From assembly GCA_945957605.1 (NCBI GenBank), contig CAMFLR010000010.1:124001-188000 (forward strand): 64,000 nt of DNA, written 5' to 3'. This document shows positions 7,986 to 16,706 of the stretch, in pieces. Each line of letters opens with the position of its first letter. Position 1 is the first letter of the stretch. The position numbers and the translations under genes were made by a program. Below the pieces are notes generated by a model that was not told the origin of the DNA, ran no database searches, and saw nothing but the letters and a program-made list of their open reading frames with translations. Source of the DNA: an uncultured Isosphaeraceae bacterium (lineage in GTDB: Bacteria; Planctomycetota; Planctomycetia; Isosphaerales; Isosphaeraceae).

Positions 7986-9136
7986 GAAACCCCCTCCGCA
8001 TATCATCGGAATCCCGCCGCGGGCTCGTGAAGACGCTGATTCTCGGCCTTTGCGCCGCGATTGCCACGTTCGCTGCGCCTGCCGTTGCCGCGCCTCCACG
8101 CGTTGCCGAGCTGAGCGTCGAAGTGCTCGACGTCGGCCAGGGCGACTCGATTCTCATCCGCTCGCCCGAAGGGAAAGTCGCGCTCGTCGACGCCGGACCG
8201 AGCAAGGCGGTCGTGAATCTTCTCAAGCAAAAGGGCGTGAAAGCGATCGACCTCGTGGTGCTAACTCACCATCATTCCGACCATTACGGCGGCATGTCCG
8301 AGGTCATTCGCGAATTCAAACCGCGCGTGTTCCTGGCGACGAATTCATCGCACACGACGTCGAGCTATCTCAAATTGCTCCAGCTCGTGCGCGACGAAGG
8401 GATGCGTTCAATCACGCCGACGACCACCGTCCGCAAGATCGGCCTGGGCTCAGTGGTGCTGAACGTCCTGCCCCAGCCGCCCGACAATACTCAAGAAGAA
8501 AATGATAACTCGATTGGTATCCGCGTCGAGTACGGCAACTTCTCCGCGCTGATGACCGGCGATAGTGAAGAGCGATCGCGTGCCTATTGGGAACGGAATT
8601 GCCCGAGCCTGGTACGCGACTGCACAATTCTCAAACTGGCGCACCACGGCAGCCGCAACGGCACCGACACCAAGTGGCTCGACGTCGTCAGGCCCGAGCA
8701 GGCGGTGGTGAGCCTGGGAACCGGCAACGACTACGGCCATCCCCATCCCGAGACACTTTCACTGCTTGATCGCAAGCATGTGCCGCTGTTACGGACCGAT
8801 CTCGTAGGCACGATCTCAATCGTGAGCGACGGCAAAACGTGGGATCTCACGACCTCGAAACGATCGCGCGGAACGACCGACGTCGCGGTGCGAAGTGCAT
8901 CGACGGGCCGATCAAACGCGCGTGAAACGACTTCGGCACGCAGTTCGAGCGGCCGTAAAGTTGATGTGAACAATGCGTCGGCGCAGGAGTTGATGACGAT
9001 TCCGAGCATCGGCCCAAGTTCAGCGAAGAAGATCATCGCGGGACGTCCGTACGACTCGGTCGACGACCTTCAGCGCATCAAGGGACTCGGTGCTGCGCGA
9101 ATCGCCGAGCTCGAGTCGAACGTGATCGTTCGGTGA
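7982..9136 (+). CDS. Secreted MBL-fold hydrolase with C-terminal helix-hairpin-helix (ComEC/ComEA-like)
   Basis: 384 residues. A signal peptide (about 14-37, ending AVAA) precedes a metallo-beta-lactamase domain of ComEC type: VLDVGQGDS (49-56), the metal motif HHHSDH (96-101), GDSEE and AHHGSRNG. After a serine/arginine-rich linker (about 290-325) comes a helix-hairpin-helix domain like ComEA (VDVNNASAQELMTIPSIG, then IKGLGAARI). ComEC's MBL domain is thought to degrade one DNA strand during uptake, and ComEA binds DNA, so an exported DNA-binding nuclease is the simplest inference. No ComEC membrane channel is encoded here. Confidence 0.85.
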   Translation: MRNPLRISSESRRGLVKTLILGLCAAIATFAAPAVAAPPRVAELSVEVLDVGQGDSILIRSPEGKVALVDAGPSKAVVNLLKQKGVKAIDLVVLTHHHSDHYGGMSEVIREFKPRVFLATNSSHTTSSYLKLLQLVRDEGMRSITPTTTVRKIGLGSVVLNVLPQPPDNTQEENDNSIGIRVEYGNFSALMTGDSEERSRAYWERNCPSLVRDCTILKLAHHGSRNGTDTKWLDVVRPEQAVVSLGTGNDYGHPHPETLSLLDRKHVPLLRTDLVGTISIVSDGKTWDLTTSKRSRGTTDVAVRSASTGRSNARETTSARSSSGRKVDVNNASAQELMTIPSIGPSSAKKIIAGRPYDSVDDLQRIKGLGAARIAELESNVIVR

Positions 9137-9227
9137 CAAGAGTGTACATTGACCGTCGGAGCCTGCTTACGACTGTGCGAGAAAGTTGCCAGGAGCCACG
9201 GATTAAGAGATGGTGATGGACTAGATC

Positions 9228-9346
9228 GGGTGGTCCGGACAACTTTGTTGTCCGGGTGGTGCAGCCACAAGAGGGCAACGCGGAACAGTTTTGCGATCTC
9301 CTCTTGTCGCTTCGCGACCGGGACAACAAGTTGTCCCGGCTACCCA
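9228..9346. repeat. Composite REP-like element, type A (inverted pair)
   Basis: Two REP-like units with heads facing outward. The left unit has the head GGGTGGT, palindrome CCGGACAAC/GTTGTCCGG, a hairpin GTGGT-GCA-GCCAC and tail AAGAGG. The right unit (reverse strand) has the head GGGTAGC, palindrome CGGGACAAC/GTTGTCCCGG, hairpin TCGC-GAA-GCGA and tail CAAGAGG. About 20 bp separate the tails. It fills much of the 319-bp gap between the MBL gene and the epimerase gene; near-identical elements are at 24548 and 61506. Confidence 0.9.
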
Positions 9347-9455
9347 TTTCTAAGGTCGAATCTGCGATATCCGTCAGAGTTCGCACACTTACTCGCTCCG
9401 CGTAAACACGGCATCCGACCAGGTCTTTTCACGTTCGATCCAGGAATGAATTGAT

Positions 9456-10421
9456 ATGCGAGCGTTGGTGACGGGAATCTCGGGGTTTGTCGGCGGTCAT
9501 CTTGCCGAGCACCTCGCGGAACAGGGTGACCTGATTGTCGGGCTTTCCTCATCAGGACGCTGGCCCAGCGGTCAGGACGGCCTTGGCCGACTGGCTCGAA
9601 TCGAGAAATTCGACCTCGCCAGCGGCGACGATGCTGGGCTTGCCGACATCATTGCGCGAAAGCAACCCGAGGCCATCTATCACCTCGCTGCGCAGGCGAA
9701 TCCGCAAGCGAGCGTGGCCGACCCGCGCGGTACCTGGGCACTCAATCTCGGCGGCACGCTCACGCTCCTCGAAGCGGCGAAAGCAAGCGGACTCAAGCCG
9801 CGCGTGGTGATTGTGGGCTCGGGCGTCTGCTACGGCAACCCCGCGCCTGAGTTCATGCCCGTCAGCGAAAATTGCCCACTTCGGCCCAACAATCCCTACT
9901 CTGCGAGCAAAGCCGCCGCCGACCTGCTTGGCATTCAACACTACCTCGCGCACGGAACCGATGTGGTGATGGCTCGGCCGTTCAATCATGCTGGACCGAG
10001 GCAATCATCAACTTATGTATTAAGTGCTCTGGCGCGTCAGGTTGCCGAGGTTGAAGCTGGAATCAAGCCGCGTGTCGAGGTGGGAAATCTCGACATTGTG
10101 CGTGATTTCACGGATGTGCGCGACGTCGTACGCGGTTATCGCCTGCTGGCTTTGAAGGGTTCGCCAGGCGAGATTTACAACTTGGGATCAGGGCAGGGGA
10201 CGCGCCTGAGCGACGCGCTCGATTATCTTCAGACGCAAGCGAGAGTGCCAATCGAAGTGTTCGTCGACCCTGCGCGCGTGCGGCCGGTCGATCAGCCGTT
10301 GCTCGTCGCCGACGCCTCAAAACTGCGCGCTGCTGTGGGATGGGAACCCAAGTTTACTATTCAGCAGACGTTGCTTGATATGCTAAATCACTGGCGGATG
10401 GCTTTGAAAACCGCTCCATAA
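9456..10421 (+). CDS. GDP-4-keto-6-deoxymannose reductase-like epimerase
   Basis: 321 residues, extended short-chain dehydrogenase/reductase fold. It has the NAD(P)-binding GISGFVGGHL (7-16), a YSASK catalytic motif (preceded by RPNNP) and the RPFNHAGPRQ segment. The run VGNLDIVRDFTDVRDVVRGY is characteristic of the GDP-mannose 4,6-dehydratase/RMD group that makes GDP-D-rhamnose or related deoxysugars. No gmd lies beside it. Activated deoxysugars feed surface polysaccharide or glycoprotein synthesis. Confidence 0.85.
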   Translation: MRALVTGISGFVGGHLAEHLAEQGDLIVGLSSSGRWPSGQDGLGRLARIEKFDLASGDDAGLADIIARKQPEAIYHLAAQANPQASVADPRGTWALNLGGTLTLLEAAKASGLKPRVVIVGSGVCYGNPAPEFMPVSENCPLRPNNPYSASKAAADLLGIQHYLAHGTDVVMARPFNHAGPRQSSTYVLSALARQVAEVEAGIKPRVEVGNLDIVRDFTDVRDVVRGYRLLALKGSPGEIYNLGSGQGTRLSDALDYLQTQARVPIEVFVDPARVRPVDQPLLVADASKLRAAVGWEPKFTIQQTLLDMLNHWRMALKTAP

Positions 10422-10443
10422 GCTGACTTTTGCATCCAAAGAA

Positions 10444-10487
10444 GGGTAGCACAGGTTCTCGAACCTGGGCGGCGCAGCCGCAAGAGG
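10444..10487 (+). repeat. REP-like unit, type C1
   Basis: Head GGGTAGC, palindrome CAGGTTC-TC-GAACCTG, second hairpin GCGGC-GCA-GCCGC, tail AAGAGG. Compared with the unit at 12405 the stem bases differ in matched pairs (A-T for C-G in the first stem; two pairs changed in the second). It is a single unit between the epimerase and the SYLF gene. Confidence 0.85.
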
Positions 10488-10612
10488 TGATTGCACGAGG
10501 ATAGGTTACGTTTGTGAAATCCCAACTTTCACAAACCAATGTTTTCGACAGTACAGAAAGTGTGTGCATATCCTCGCCGATTTCGAGTGCGCCTGATCAC
10601 ATCGGCCAGATC

Positions 10613-11620
10613 TTAAGGCTTCGGCGGTTGTGAATTGCGATCCGTCTGTGCTTGGGCCGCTTTCTCTTCGGCTTCGAGAACTCGTCGAATCGTGTCTGCT
10701 ACTTCTGGATTACTTTCACCATTGTGCGGGTTCAACCTCAGTCGGCGATCTGCTTTCACGTCTTGATCCGGCGAATTCACGACTTCTGGAGCAGAAGGAA
10801 GCTGGCCGGGCGTCGAAGAGAATGGAGATAACAAACCTTTGACCAAGGGAGACGGCCTCGGGGCAGGTTTGCGATAAAGCGGCGCGGTTCCGGCGAGTTT
10901 GTTCAAAGTCGTCTTCAATCGTGCCAGTTCGGGCCATTCAACGGGAGTTGAGAACGCGACTGGCTGAACGTTTGGATCGGTCTGGGGAGTCGTTCCGTTT
11001 GAGTTCTTGGTGGATTGAGCAAGAGTAGGAGGAGCCGGTTTCTTGGGAATTGCGGGCGAAACCCACGTGAGTTCGCAGAATGTTCGGGTGCCTGAGAATG
11101 CGAATCCTTGCACGCGACGATAAGAGTGGAAATCGCTCGTAGGTCGCCCGAAAGCTGCCTCGTGTTCAAATCGCGATCTCTCACTTGTTTCACCCCCGAT
11201 CGTCGTCTGCATTCCCAGCGCAATCGTTGACTGCCGGTGCTTTGCGACGACCCGCTCCGAGCGATAAATCACGATTTCATCCGCAATCGCGGTCCGCATT
11301 CTGCCGCCAACGTACAAGGTAGTGAGGTGGATCAGCTCGGGGTTATCCCACGTTCCATTCTCGGTCCGCTGAAGATAGACGCCGCACGCTCGTTTGAGTC
11401 CAATACCGAAGCTGATTTCGCCTACGTTGGGGATGATCAGGATCGCCCGGGCTTCCTTGAGGTGTGCAGGGGTAATTCCCGACTTGGGATTGGCAGCGAC
11501 TTCATCGAGCAATTTCGCCGCAGCTTTAACTACGGATTCTGCATCCATCGCGCGGGCTGATGTGGGAACGATCGCAAGAAACAGAACGATGTTCGCTGTA
11601 CAAACGCCCTTGATGGACAT
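10613..11620 (-). CDS. SYLF/Ysc84-domain secreted protein
   Basis: 335 residues with a signal peptide (1-24, ending SARA). Residues about 30-185 form a SYLF (Ysc84-type) lipid-binding domain: ARAILIIPNVGEISFGIGL, then GVYLQRTENGTWDNPELIHL, matching the family's 'A.gi.i.P.v...g...G...G.G' and 'W..P' signature. The remainder (about 190-335) is proline/serine-rich and low in complexity (PRPSPLVKGLLSPFSST). Probably a periplasmic lipid-associated protein; precise function unknown. Confidence 0.85.
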   Translation of the reverse strand: MSIKGVCTANIVLFLAIVPTSARAMDAESVVKAAAKLLDEVAANPKSGITPAHLKEARAILIIPNVGEISFGIGLKRACGVYLQRTENGTWDNPELIHLTTLYVGGRMRTAIADEIVIYRSERVVAKHRQSTIALGMQTTIGGETSERSRFEHEAAFGRPTSDFHSYRRVQGFAFSGTRTFCELTWVSPAIPKKPAPPTLAQSTKNSNGTTPQTDPNVQPVAFSTPVEWPELARLKTTLNKLAGTAPLYRKPAPRPSPLVKGLLSPFSSTPGQLPSAPEVVNSPDQDVKADRRLRLNPHNGESNPEVADTIRRVLEAEEKAAQAQTDRNSQPPKP

Positions 11621-11754
11621 GCTCGTCGCCTCCCTGCGCGATGGTGCTTAGACGGATGAGTTGTGGTCTCGCGTCAGAATGCCGACAGAATATTCTTCCT
11701 TGACATCAATGGATAGGTCAACTTTTGGGAGGGCATTTATCGCTTCAAGCCGGC

Positions 11755-11798
11755 GGGTGGCAACAGTTCCTGAACGGTGTGACGCAGTCACAAGAGAT
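11755..11798 (+). repeat. REP-like unit, type C3, downstream of the RAYT gene
   Basis: GGGTGGCAACAGTTC-CT-GAACGGTG followed by the hairpin GTGAC-GCA-GTCAC and the tail AAGAG. The first palindrome is imperfect. It lies 15 bp beyond the RAYT stop codon, in the same orientation as the unit at 12405 on the other side, and both have the identical GTGAC-GCA-GTCAC second hairpin. Confidence 0.85.
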
Positions 11799-11812
11799 TC
11801 GGGCAAATTGGG

Positions 11813-12328
11813 TCAGTCAACCCACTGGATTGGTATACCAACTGGTTCCTGCAACTCATACCAACGAGCGGAACTCCATCGCCATTCAACTGTCTGAGTG
11901 ACAAGTCCCGCACGAACGGGATTTTGGTGCATGTAGTGGAGTTTCTCCTCGATCTTGTGGCGTTCATATATTTCAAACGAATAATACTTTGGTTGCCAAA
12001 ACTGATTTCCTTCACCAAAGTCTGCGAAGTAATTCGGTAACTCGCATCGATACCAATTGCGTATATGAAAGCTCGATTTTCGCTTCCATCCGTGCATAAA
12101 TTCGCTGAGAAGTCCGGTTTTAGGGAGCCAGATCAGGGCGTGGACATGATCGGGCATGATGACGAAACCAGTACAGCACGCATCAAATTGGTCGAGTTCC
12201 TCGGTGAGCACGCCTAACAAAATGCGATTGGGATACTCGTGTTCAAACAAGCGGCGACGGCGGTAAACGGAAAACGTTATAAAATGTGTGAAGAGTTGAT
12301 CATCAACTACGCGACGAAGGTGCTGCAT
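11813..12328 (-). CDS. REP-associated tyrosine transposase (RAYT, IS200-like Y1)
   Basis: 171 residues of the single-domain HUH transposase family. The HUH motif is HVH at 61-63 (VIMPDHVHALIW). The C-terminal part has the family's YYSFEIYERHKIEEKLHYMHQNPVRAGLV pattern (about 112-141), with tyrosines for DNA cleavage and the NPV-x-A-G-LV helix. RAYTs are host-fixed relatives of IS200 that bind and process REP palindromes. REP-like units of type C lie 15 bp after the gene and 76 bp before it, so this gene is a natural candidate for the protein that spreads them. It appears intact. Confidence 0.92.
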   Translation of the reverse strand: MQHLRRVVDDQLFTHFITFSVYRRRRLFEHEYPNRILLGVLTEELDQFDACCTGFVIMPDHVHALIWLPKTGLLSEFMHGWKRKSSFHIRNWYRCELPNYFADFGEGNQFWQPKYYSFEIYERHKIEEKLHYMHQNPVRAGLVTQTVEWRWSSARWYELQEPVGIPIQWVD

Positions 12329-12404
12329 CGCTACAAGGTGAACGGAGTTTGTTTCAATAGCAAGGATTAAATGGTCACTGACAACAGAGAATTATCATAT
12401 TATT

Positions 12405-12509
12405 GGGTAGCACCGGTTCTTGAACCGGTGTGACGCAGTCACAGGAGATTGTTTAGGGATCTAGCCCTCTTGCCGCTGCGCGGCACCGGATCAAGATCCG
12501 GTGCCACCC
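12405..12509. repeat. Composite REP-like element, type C (inverted pair C2/C4)
   Basis: The left unit (12405-12448) has head GGGTAGC, palindrome CACCGGTTC-TT-GAACCGGTG, hairpin TGTGAC-GCA-GTCACA and tail GGAG. The right unit (12466-12509, reverse strand) has head GGGTGGC, palindrome CCGGATC-TT-GATCCGG, hairpin GCCGC-GCA-GCGGC and tail AAGAGG. The pair lies upstream of the RAYT gene. The right unit's outer end abuts the inverted repeat of the IS4-family element. Confidence 0.9.
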
Positions 12510-13922
12510 TACGCCGTTAACCCCAGCGTCGACTCACGCAAGAATGTTCTGGCGTGAGCGACCTGCTCCGGCGTCGCCGTCAGGATTTTGGGGACCATCT
12601 CCCTTTCCCTCGTCCTCTTTCTTGGGTAACCCCGGCTCTTCTTGTTTTTGCGGTCGTACGAGTCGATTAACGCTTCAAGCAGCATCTCACCCAGCGATTC
12701 CCCGTGGTCGGGACGGCTCTTGTATTCCCGCATCAATCGACGATAAGCCAGCAACATCCTCGCCACGCTGATCCGCTCGGACGCGATTCCAGCCTGCGAC
12801 AACTCCGCCTGCGCATGCAGACTCATTGCCCACAGGCCGATCAGCGACCATATCGCTTCCAACTCCGCGTGATCCGCCACCTGACTCCGGAGCTTGCGAC
12901 GGCCGTACGTCTGCTTGAAGTGCCGGAAATACAACTCCACGTTCCAACGCATGGCATAGATGTCAATCACTTGTCGGTCGTTCAGATCTTGGCTTGCAAC
13001 CGACGTGACGATGGAGACGGGTTGGCGGCCGTCATCGGCGACGATAAGACGTAAAACCAGAGGTGGACGGCCCTTTTTGGCCTCGACGTCCGGCCAAAGG
13101 TAGACCAGTCCCTCACGCTCTTCGACGTGTCCCAATCCCCGCAACAGCCGGACGTTGGATCCGACGCGAATCAGAAAATGGCGGCCGCTTTTGAGCATGC
13201 GCGTCCAGTATTCGTAGCCCGCGAACCCCGCGTCGGCGACGACTAACGCGTCCATGGGAAGGTCGTCGATCATCTCAATCAAGTGTTTGCGTTCGCTGCT
13301 GTCGGACGGGCCAATCCGCCAATCCCAGGGGAGCCCGCTGCCGACATGGAACATCATGGTGAGCCACATCTGGGGCGAGTTGATCAACTTCTTGCGGTGG
13401 TCGGTCCCTTGTTTTTTCTTGGGGACCGACGCGCGTCGACGCGACTTCGGGCTCTTTGGTTTTCGGGCCGACGCTGGCGAAAACTGCTGTTCGTTGGAGA
13501 CGGTGCGCGGCAAGGCGACTGCCGTCGACTCCAAAGACGGCAAAGCCGTGGATCCGAAAACGGTTTGCCAAGCTCGATTTCATCCGTTCCCGAAAGGCAT
13601 TGACCAAGATGATCGACAGCGTGAGAGTCCATTTTCGGAGGATTTTGAGAAAGGCCTGATAGGTCGCCGCGGGCGTTTGGCTCGAGATCGCCATTTCCAT
13701 GACGATTTTGCGAGCGTGGAAGAACCGTTGAGTGAGGGAGTTTTCGTCGGACCAAGCCCAAAGGATGGCGGTGTAAATCAGTGCTGTTGGGGTCCACGAG
13801 CAGCCCCGCTGAAACCGTGGGGTTGGACTATCTCCTGCAGCCAAAAGCCAGTTGAGCACGTAGCTTAGGACTTGATGATTGAGCGTGGAGCGATTAAGAC
13901 AATCCTCGTCTTAATGCGACAT
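12509..13922 (-). pseudogene. IS4-family DDE transposase, broken by a stop and a frameshift
   Basis: The 3' part (to 12509) encodes the second catalytic aspartate (VVADAGFAGYEY) and the IS4 signature Y-2-R-3-E-6-K in YAMRWNVELYFRHFK. The 5' part, in another frame, encodes NHQVLSYVLNWLLAAG... up to the first aspartate in FGVDGSR; the sequence then continues as LPRTVSNEQ in the other frame near 13510-13530. Loss of one copy of a tandem GTCGC would explain the shift. A likely original ATG at 13922 is followed by a TAA at codon 4. The true stop lies inside the left inverted repeat. Confidence 0.88.
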
Positions 13923-14041
13923 ACCCGACTCCTTCGGGTTGTGAGGCCAATTGTTTTTGCTGTGCAACGGAAACAATGGCCATAACGTCTTGTCGCATCA
14001 AGACTTTTTCGTTTGCACATCAGTCCGGGTTAACGGCGTAG
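12509..14041. mobile_element. IS4-family insertion sequence, 1533 bp, inactivated
   Basis: Bounded by perfect 15-bp terminal inverted repeats: CTACGCCGTTAACCC (12509-12523) and GGGTTAACGGCGTAG (14027-14041). The flanks CGGTGCCACC (left) and CGGGCCACCC (right) look like an imperfect target duplication differing by one base. The right flank continues CCACCCATCAGAA, as does the REP unit at 14147-14200, so the insertion hit the outer end of a type C REP unit. The transposase carries at least two lesions, so the copy is unlikely to move by itself. Confidence 0.88.
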
Positions 14042-14146
14042 CGGGCCACCCATCAGAATGCCGACTTATTGCGAGATTACTTGAATAAACAGCCGTTTTT
14101 GAACCGTTCTGACAAGACCATGAGGGATTCGCATAAGGCATCGGCA

Positions 14147-14192
14147 CTCTTGCCGCTGCGCGTGGCACCGGGTCAAGATCCGGTGCCACCCA
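14147..14192 (-). repeat. REP-like unit, type C5
   Basis: Read on the minus strand: head GGGTGGCA, palindrome CCGGATC-TT-GACCCGG, then TGCCACGCGCAGCGGC and tail AAGAG. The first stem has one mismatched pair. It lies 105 bp beyond the IS element and just past the end of the methyltransferase gene, and is nearly a copy of the right unit at 12466-12509. Confidence 0.85.
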
Positions 14193-14217
14193 TCAGAAGA
14201 CCAAACTCACTACAAAC

Positions 14218-15033
14218 TTACGCCGGCTTCACAGCCTTGAAGAGCACGTACTTCAGCCGGCCGTTGGCGATTGAGTTATACACGTCGGACCCTTCCGTCC
14301 CCGCGAAACTCTTCACCACCGGCGCAAGCGATTTCGGCGCATGGCTGGCGATTTCGGCTTCGCGACGCGCACCGTCGCGCTTCAAGCCTTCCAGCACGTT
14401 TTTTGATACGTCTTCCGCCGACTCGATCTTGAGGCCAGACTCTTCCAGTTGCTTGCGGGTTTCTTCGAGCTCGTGGTCGAGGAAGATGTCCACGATCGAC
14501 AGCACTCCGCCAGGTCGCAAGACGCGGAAGACCTGGGCGAAGAACAGCGGGCGCGAGGGGTAGCAGTGCGATGACTCGACGTTGAGTACCACGTCGAACG
14601 ATGCATCCTCGAACGGCAAGTTGCCGGCGTCGCCTTCAACGTAACTCAACGCACCGCCACCGAGCCGTTTGTTGGCCAGATCGACGGCGTGCTTCGAGAA
14701 GTCGGCCCCGACGATTCGGTTCGGCTTAAGATAGCGGCAAACGTATGATGCGCCGCCGCCGCGTCCGCTGCCGACTTCGAGCACATCTTTCCCTTCGATC
14801 GTGCCGGCTGTCATCGCGACATGATGATAGAGCTGGATGCAATAGCGGTCGGACTCGTCGGCCTCGCTCAATTCGAGTTTGGGAGCGTTCGGGTCGAGCG
14901 GCTGATAGCCGTAGTTCATGAAGGTCCAGTTCTCGACCGGGAACTTGCCGGCGAGGAACTGGTACCACGATTTCCACAGGATTTTCCGGGCCCAGGGAAT
15001 CTCACAGAGCTTGACAAAGAGCTTCGAAATCAC
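14218..15033 (-). CDS. Class I SAM-dependent methyltransferase
   Basis: 271 residues. The SAM-binding motif I is VLEVGSGRGGGASYV (about 85-99), followed by IVGADFSKHAVDLA and motif post-I. The preceding YGYQPLDPNAPKLELSEADESDRYCIQLYHHVA block matches the phthiotriol/fatty-acid O-methyltransferase-like group, which methylates lipid or polyketide hydroxyls. The substrate here is unknown. The next gene upstream on the same strand is an MFS transporter 30 bp away, so the two may be co-transcribed. Confidence 0.88.
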   Translation of the reverse strand: MISKLFVKLCEIPWARKILWKSWYQFLAGKFPVENWTFMNYGYQPLDPNAPKLELSEADESDRYCIQLYHHVAMTAGTIEGKDVLEVGSGRGGGASYVCRYLKPNRIVGADFSKHAVDLANKRLGGGALSYVEGDAGNLPFEDASFDVVLNVESSHCYPSRPLFFAQVFRVLRPGGVLSIVDIFLDHELEETRKQLEESGLKIESAEDVSKNVLEGLKRDGARREAEIASHAPKSLAPVVKSFAGTEGSDVYNSIANGRLKYVLFKAVKPA

Positions 15034-15063
15034 GAGAGCAGTCGCTCCAAGGCTGTGTTGGGG

Positions 15064-16488
15064 TCAGGCAATCTCAGCGTCGGCCAGGGCGTTTTTCTCG
15101 GCCGCTGGCTTGCCATCGTGGCGGCCCAGTCCCAACGCGATGATGATCGTCGCCGAAACGGCCATTGAGATGCACAGGTAGAGAATACCCGGCAGGTAAG
15201 AACCTGTCTTGTCTTTCAGGAATCCCAGCAGGTTCGGACCGACGGCCCCGCCAAGATTGCCGAACGAGTTGATCAGACCGATACTCCCCGCCGCAGCCGC
15301 TTCCGTAAGAAACAGGCTGGGCAACGTCCAGAACGCGGGGAGATAGGCCTTCGTCCCCAGCGCAGCAGCGGTGAAGAGCAGAATCATGGCGGTTAACGAT
15401 TGGCCGCGGATCATGGTTAGCGCGAGCGCCGCCGCACCGATGTAGATGGGGATCGCCGCGTGGAATCGCCGCTCCTTGGTGCGGTCTGAACTCCAGCCGA
15501 CGAAAAGCTGGCCCACCAGCGAGCCGATTGGCGGAATCATAAGAACCCACGCCAGCATGCTGTCGGTGAGCGTGTCTTTGTACCAATCCTTGAGAATGCT
15601 GGGCAGGAACATCTCGACGCCGTAATTGCCCGTCACGATGAAGAAGTAAGCGGCGGTAAGCAGCAGCACCTTGGGGTGCCCCAGCGCTTGCTTCAACGTC
15701 ATGTGCCCGCCCGCGGCCTTGCGGTGTGCTTTTTCGTTCGCAAGTTCGTTCTCAAGGGCGTCGCGTTCGTCTTGCGTTAACCAGTTGGCGTTGCGCGGCC
15801 GGTCGGTCATGAAGAGATAAACGATCACTCCCAGGATCACGGCGGGAAGTCCCCAGCCGATGTACATCCACTGCCAGCCCTTGAGACCGAGCAGCATGGG
15901 ATGATGAACGATCGTCTCGACCATCTTGCCGTCGACTAGCGATTGCACAGTTTCGTCTGAACCGATGCGCAGCATGTAATAGGAAAGGCGCGGACTGATG
16001 AACTGCGCGATCGGCGTGGCGATCAGGAACCAGGAAAGGGCTCTGGCTCGGTCGCGACTTGGGAACCAGTGCGTTAAATAAACGATGATTCCTGGGAAAA
16101 ATCCTGCTTCCGCAAGTCCAAGCAAAAAGCGGATCACATAAAAATGCCAGGGGGCCTGGACCATCGCGGTAAGCGAGGCGATCACGCCCCAGGTGAGCAT
16201 GATCCGGCAAATCCACTTGCGAGCGCTCCACTTTTCGACGAGCAGCGTCCCGGGGATTTCCAGCAGCAAGTAGCCGACGAAGAAGCACGTCCCCGCGCCG
16301 AAGCCGAAGCTGGTTGCGGTGAAACCGGGGATGTCGTCGATCATTTTGAGCTTCGCCAGGCCGACGTTGTTGCGGTCGACGTAGGCGATGACGTAGCAGG
16401 CGAAGAGGATGGGCAGGAGCCGCAGGTAGGCCTTGGAACGCGCGCGGTCGAGCGGCGAGGCTGATGGATTATGTGCAGCGATCGGCAT
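15064..16488 (-). CDS. MFS transporter, anion:cation symporter (ACS) family
   Basis: 474 residues with about 12 membrane helices. I placed the start at MPIAAHNPSA, where GAGAG lies upstream; a longer reading adds residues with no ribosome-binding site. The first helix reads LPILFACYVIAYVDRNNVGLAKLKM, with the YVDR-x-N-x-x-x-A motif of ACS transporters (tartrate, phthalate, glucarate and similar carboxylates). The cytoplasmic loop motif WFPSRDRARA is also present. Organic anion uptake is the likely role; the substrate cannot be read from sequence. Confidence 0.9.
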   Translation of the reverse strand: MPIAAHNPSASPLDRARSKAYLRLLPILFACYVIAYVDRNNVGLAKLKMIDDIPGFTATSFGFGAGTCFFVGYLLLEIPGTLLVEKWSARKWICRIMLTWGVIASLTAMVQAPWHFYVIRFLLGLAEAGFFPGIIVYLTHWFPSRDRARALSWFLIATPIAQFISPRLSYYMLRIGSDETVQSLVDGKMVETIVHHPMLLGLKGWQWMYIGWGLPAVILGVIVYLFMTDRPRNANWLTQDERDALENELANEKAHRKAAGGHMTLKQALGHPKVLLLTAAYFFIVTGNYGVEMFLPSILKDWYKDTLTDSMLAWVLMIPPIGSLVGQLFVGWSSDRTKERRFHAAIPIYIGAAALALTMIRGQSLTAMILLFTAAALGTKAYLPAFWTLPSLFLTEAAAAGSIGLINSFGNLGGAVGPNLLGFLKDKTGSYLPGILYLCISMAVSATIIIALGLGRHDGKPAAEKNALADAEIA

Positions 16489-16706
16489 GAAAACTCTCGC
16501 GGCGCGTGATGTCATGCAGTGGAAATTGGTGTGCGGGGTACCGAGACTACCGCGCCGACGCCTCCACCGCAAACCTTCACTACTCTCCCGCAACCCGTTC
16601 GGTACGAGAATCGCGTGCGCTAAACAGTTCCCGCGCCAGGAATTCCCGCGTAAGCTAAAGAATGGAAGTGGAGCGATCGTGTCCGGCTAACGAAGGTTTC
16701 CCCTCG

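Noticed and set aside
13500..13540. Programmed frameshifting in the IS4-family transposase
   Set aside because: No slippery A-run or heptamer at the junction, and there is also an early in-frame stop, so decay is simpler. A 5-bp loss explains the shift.
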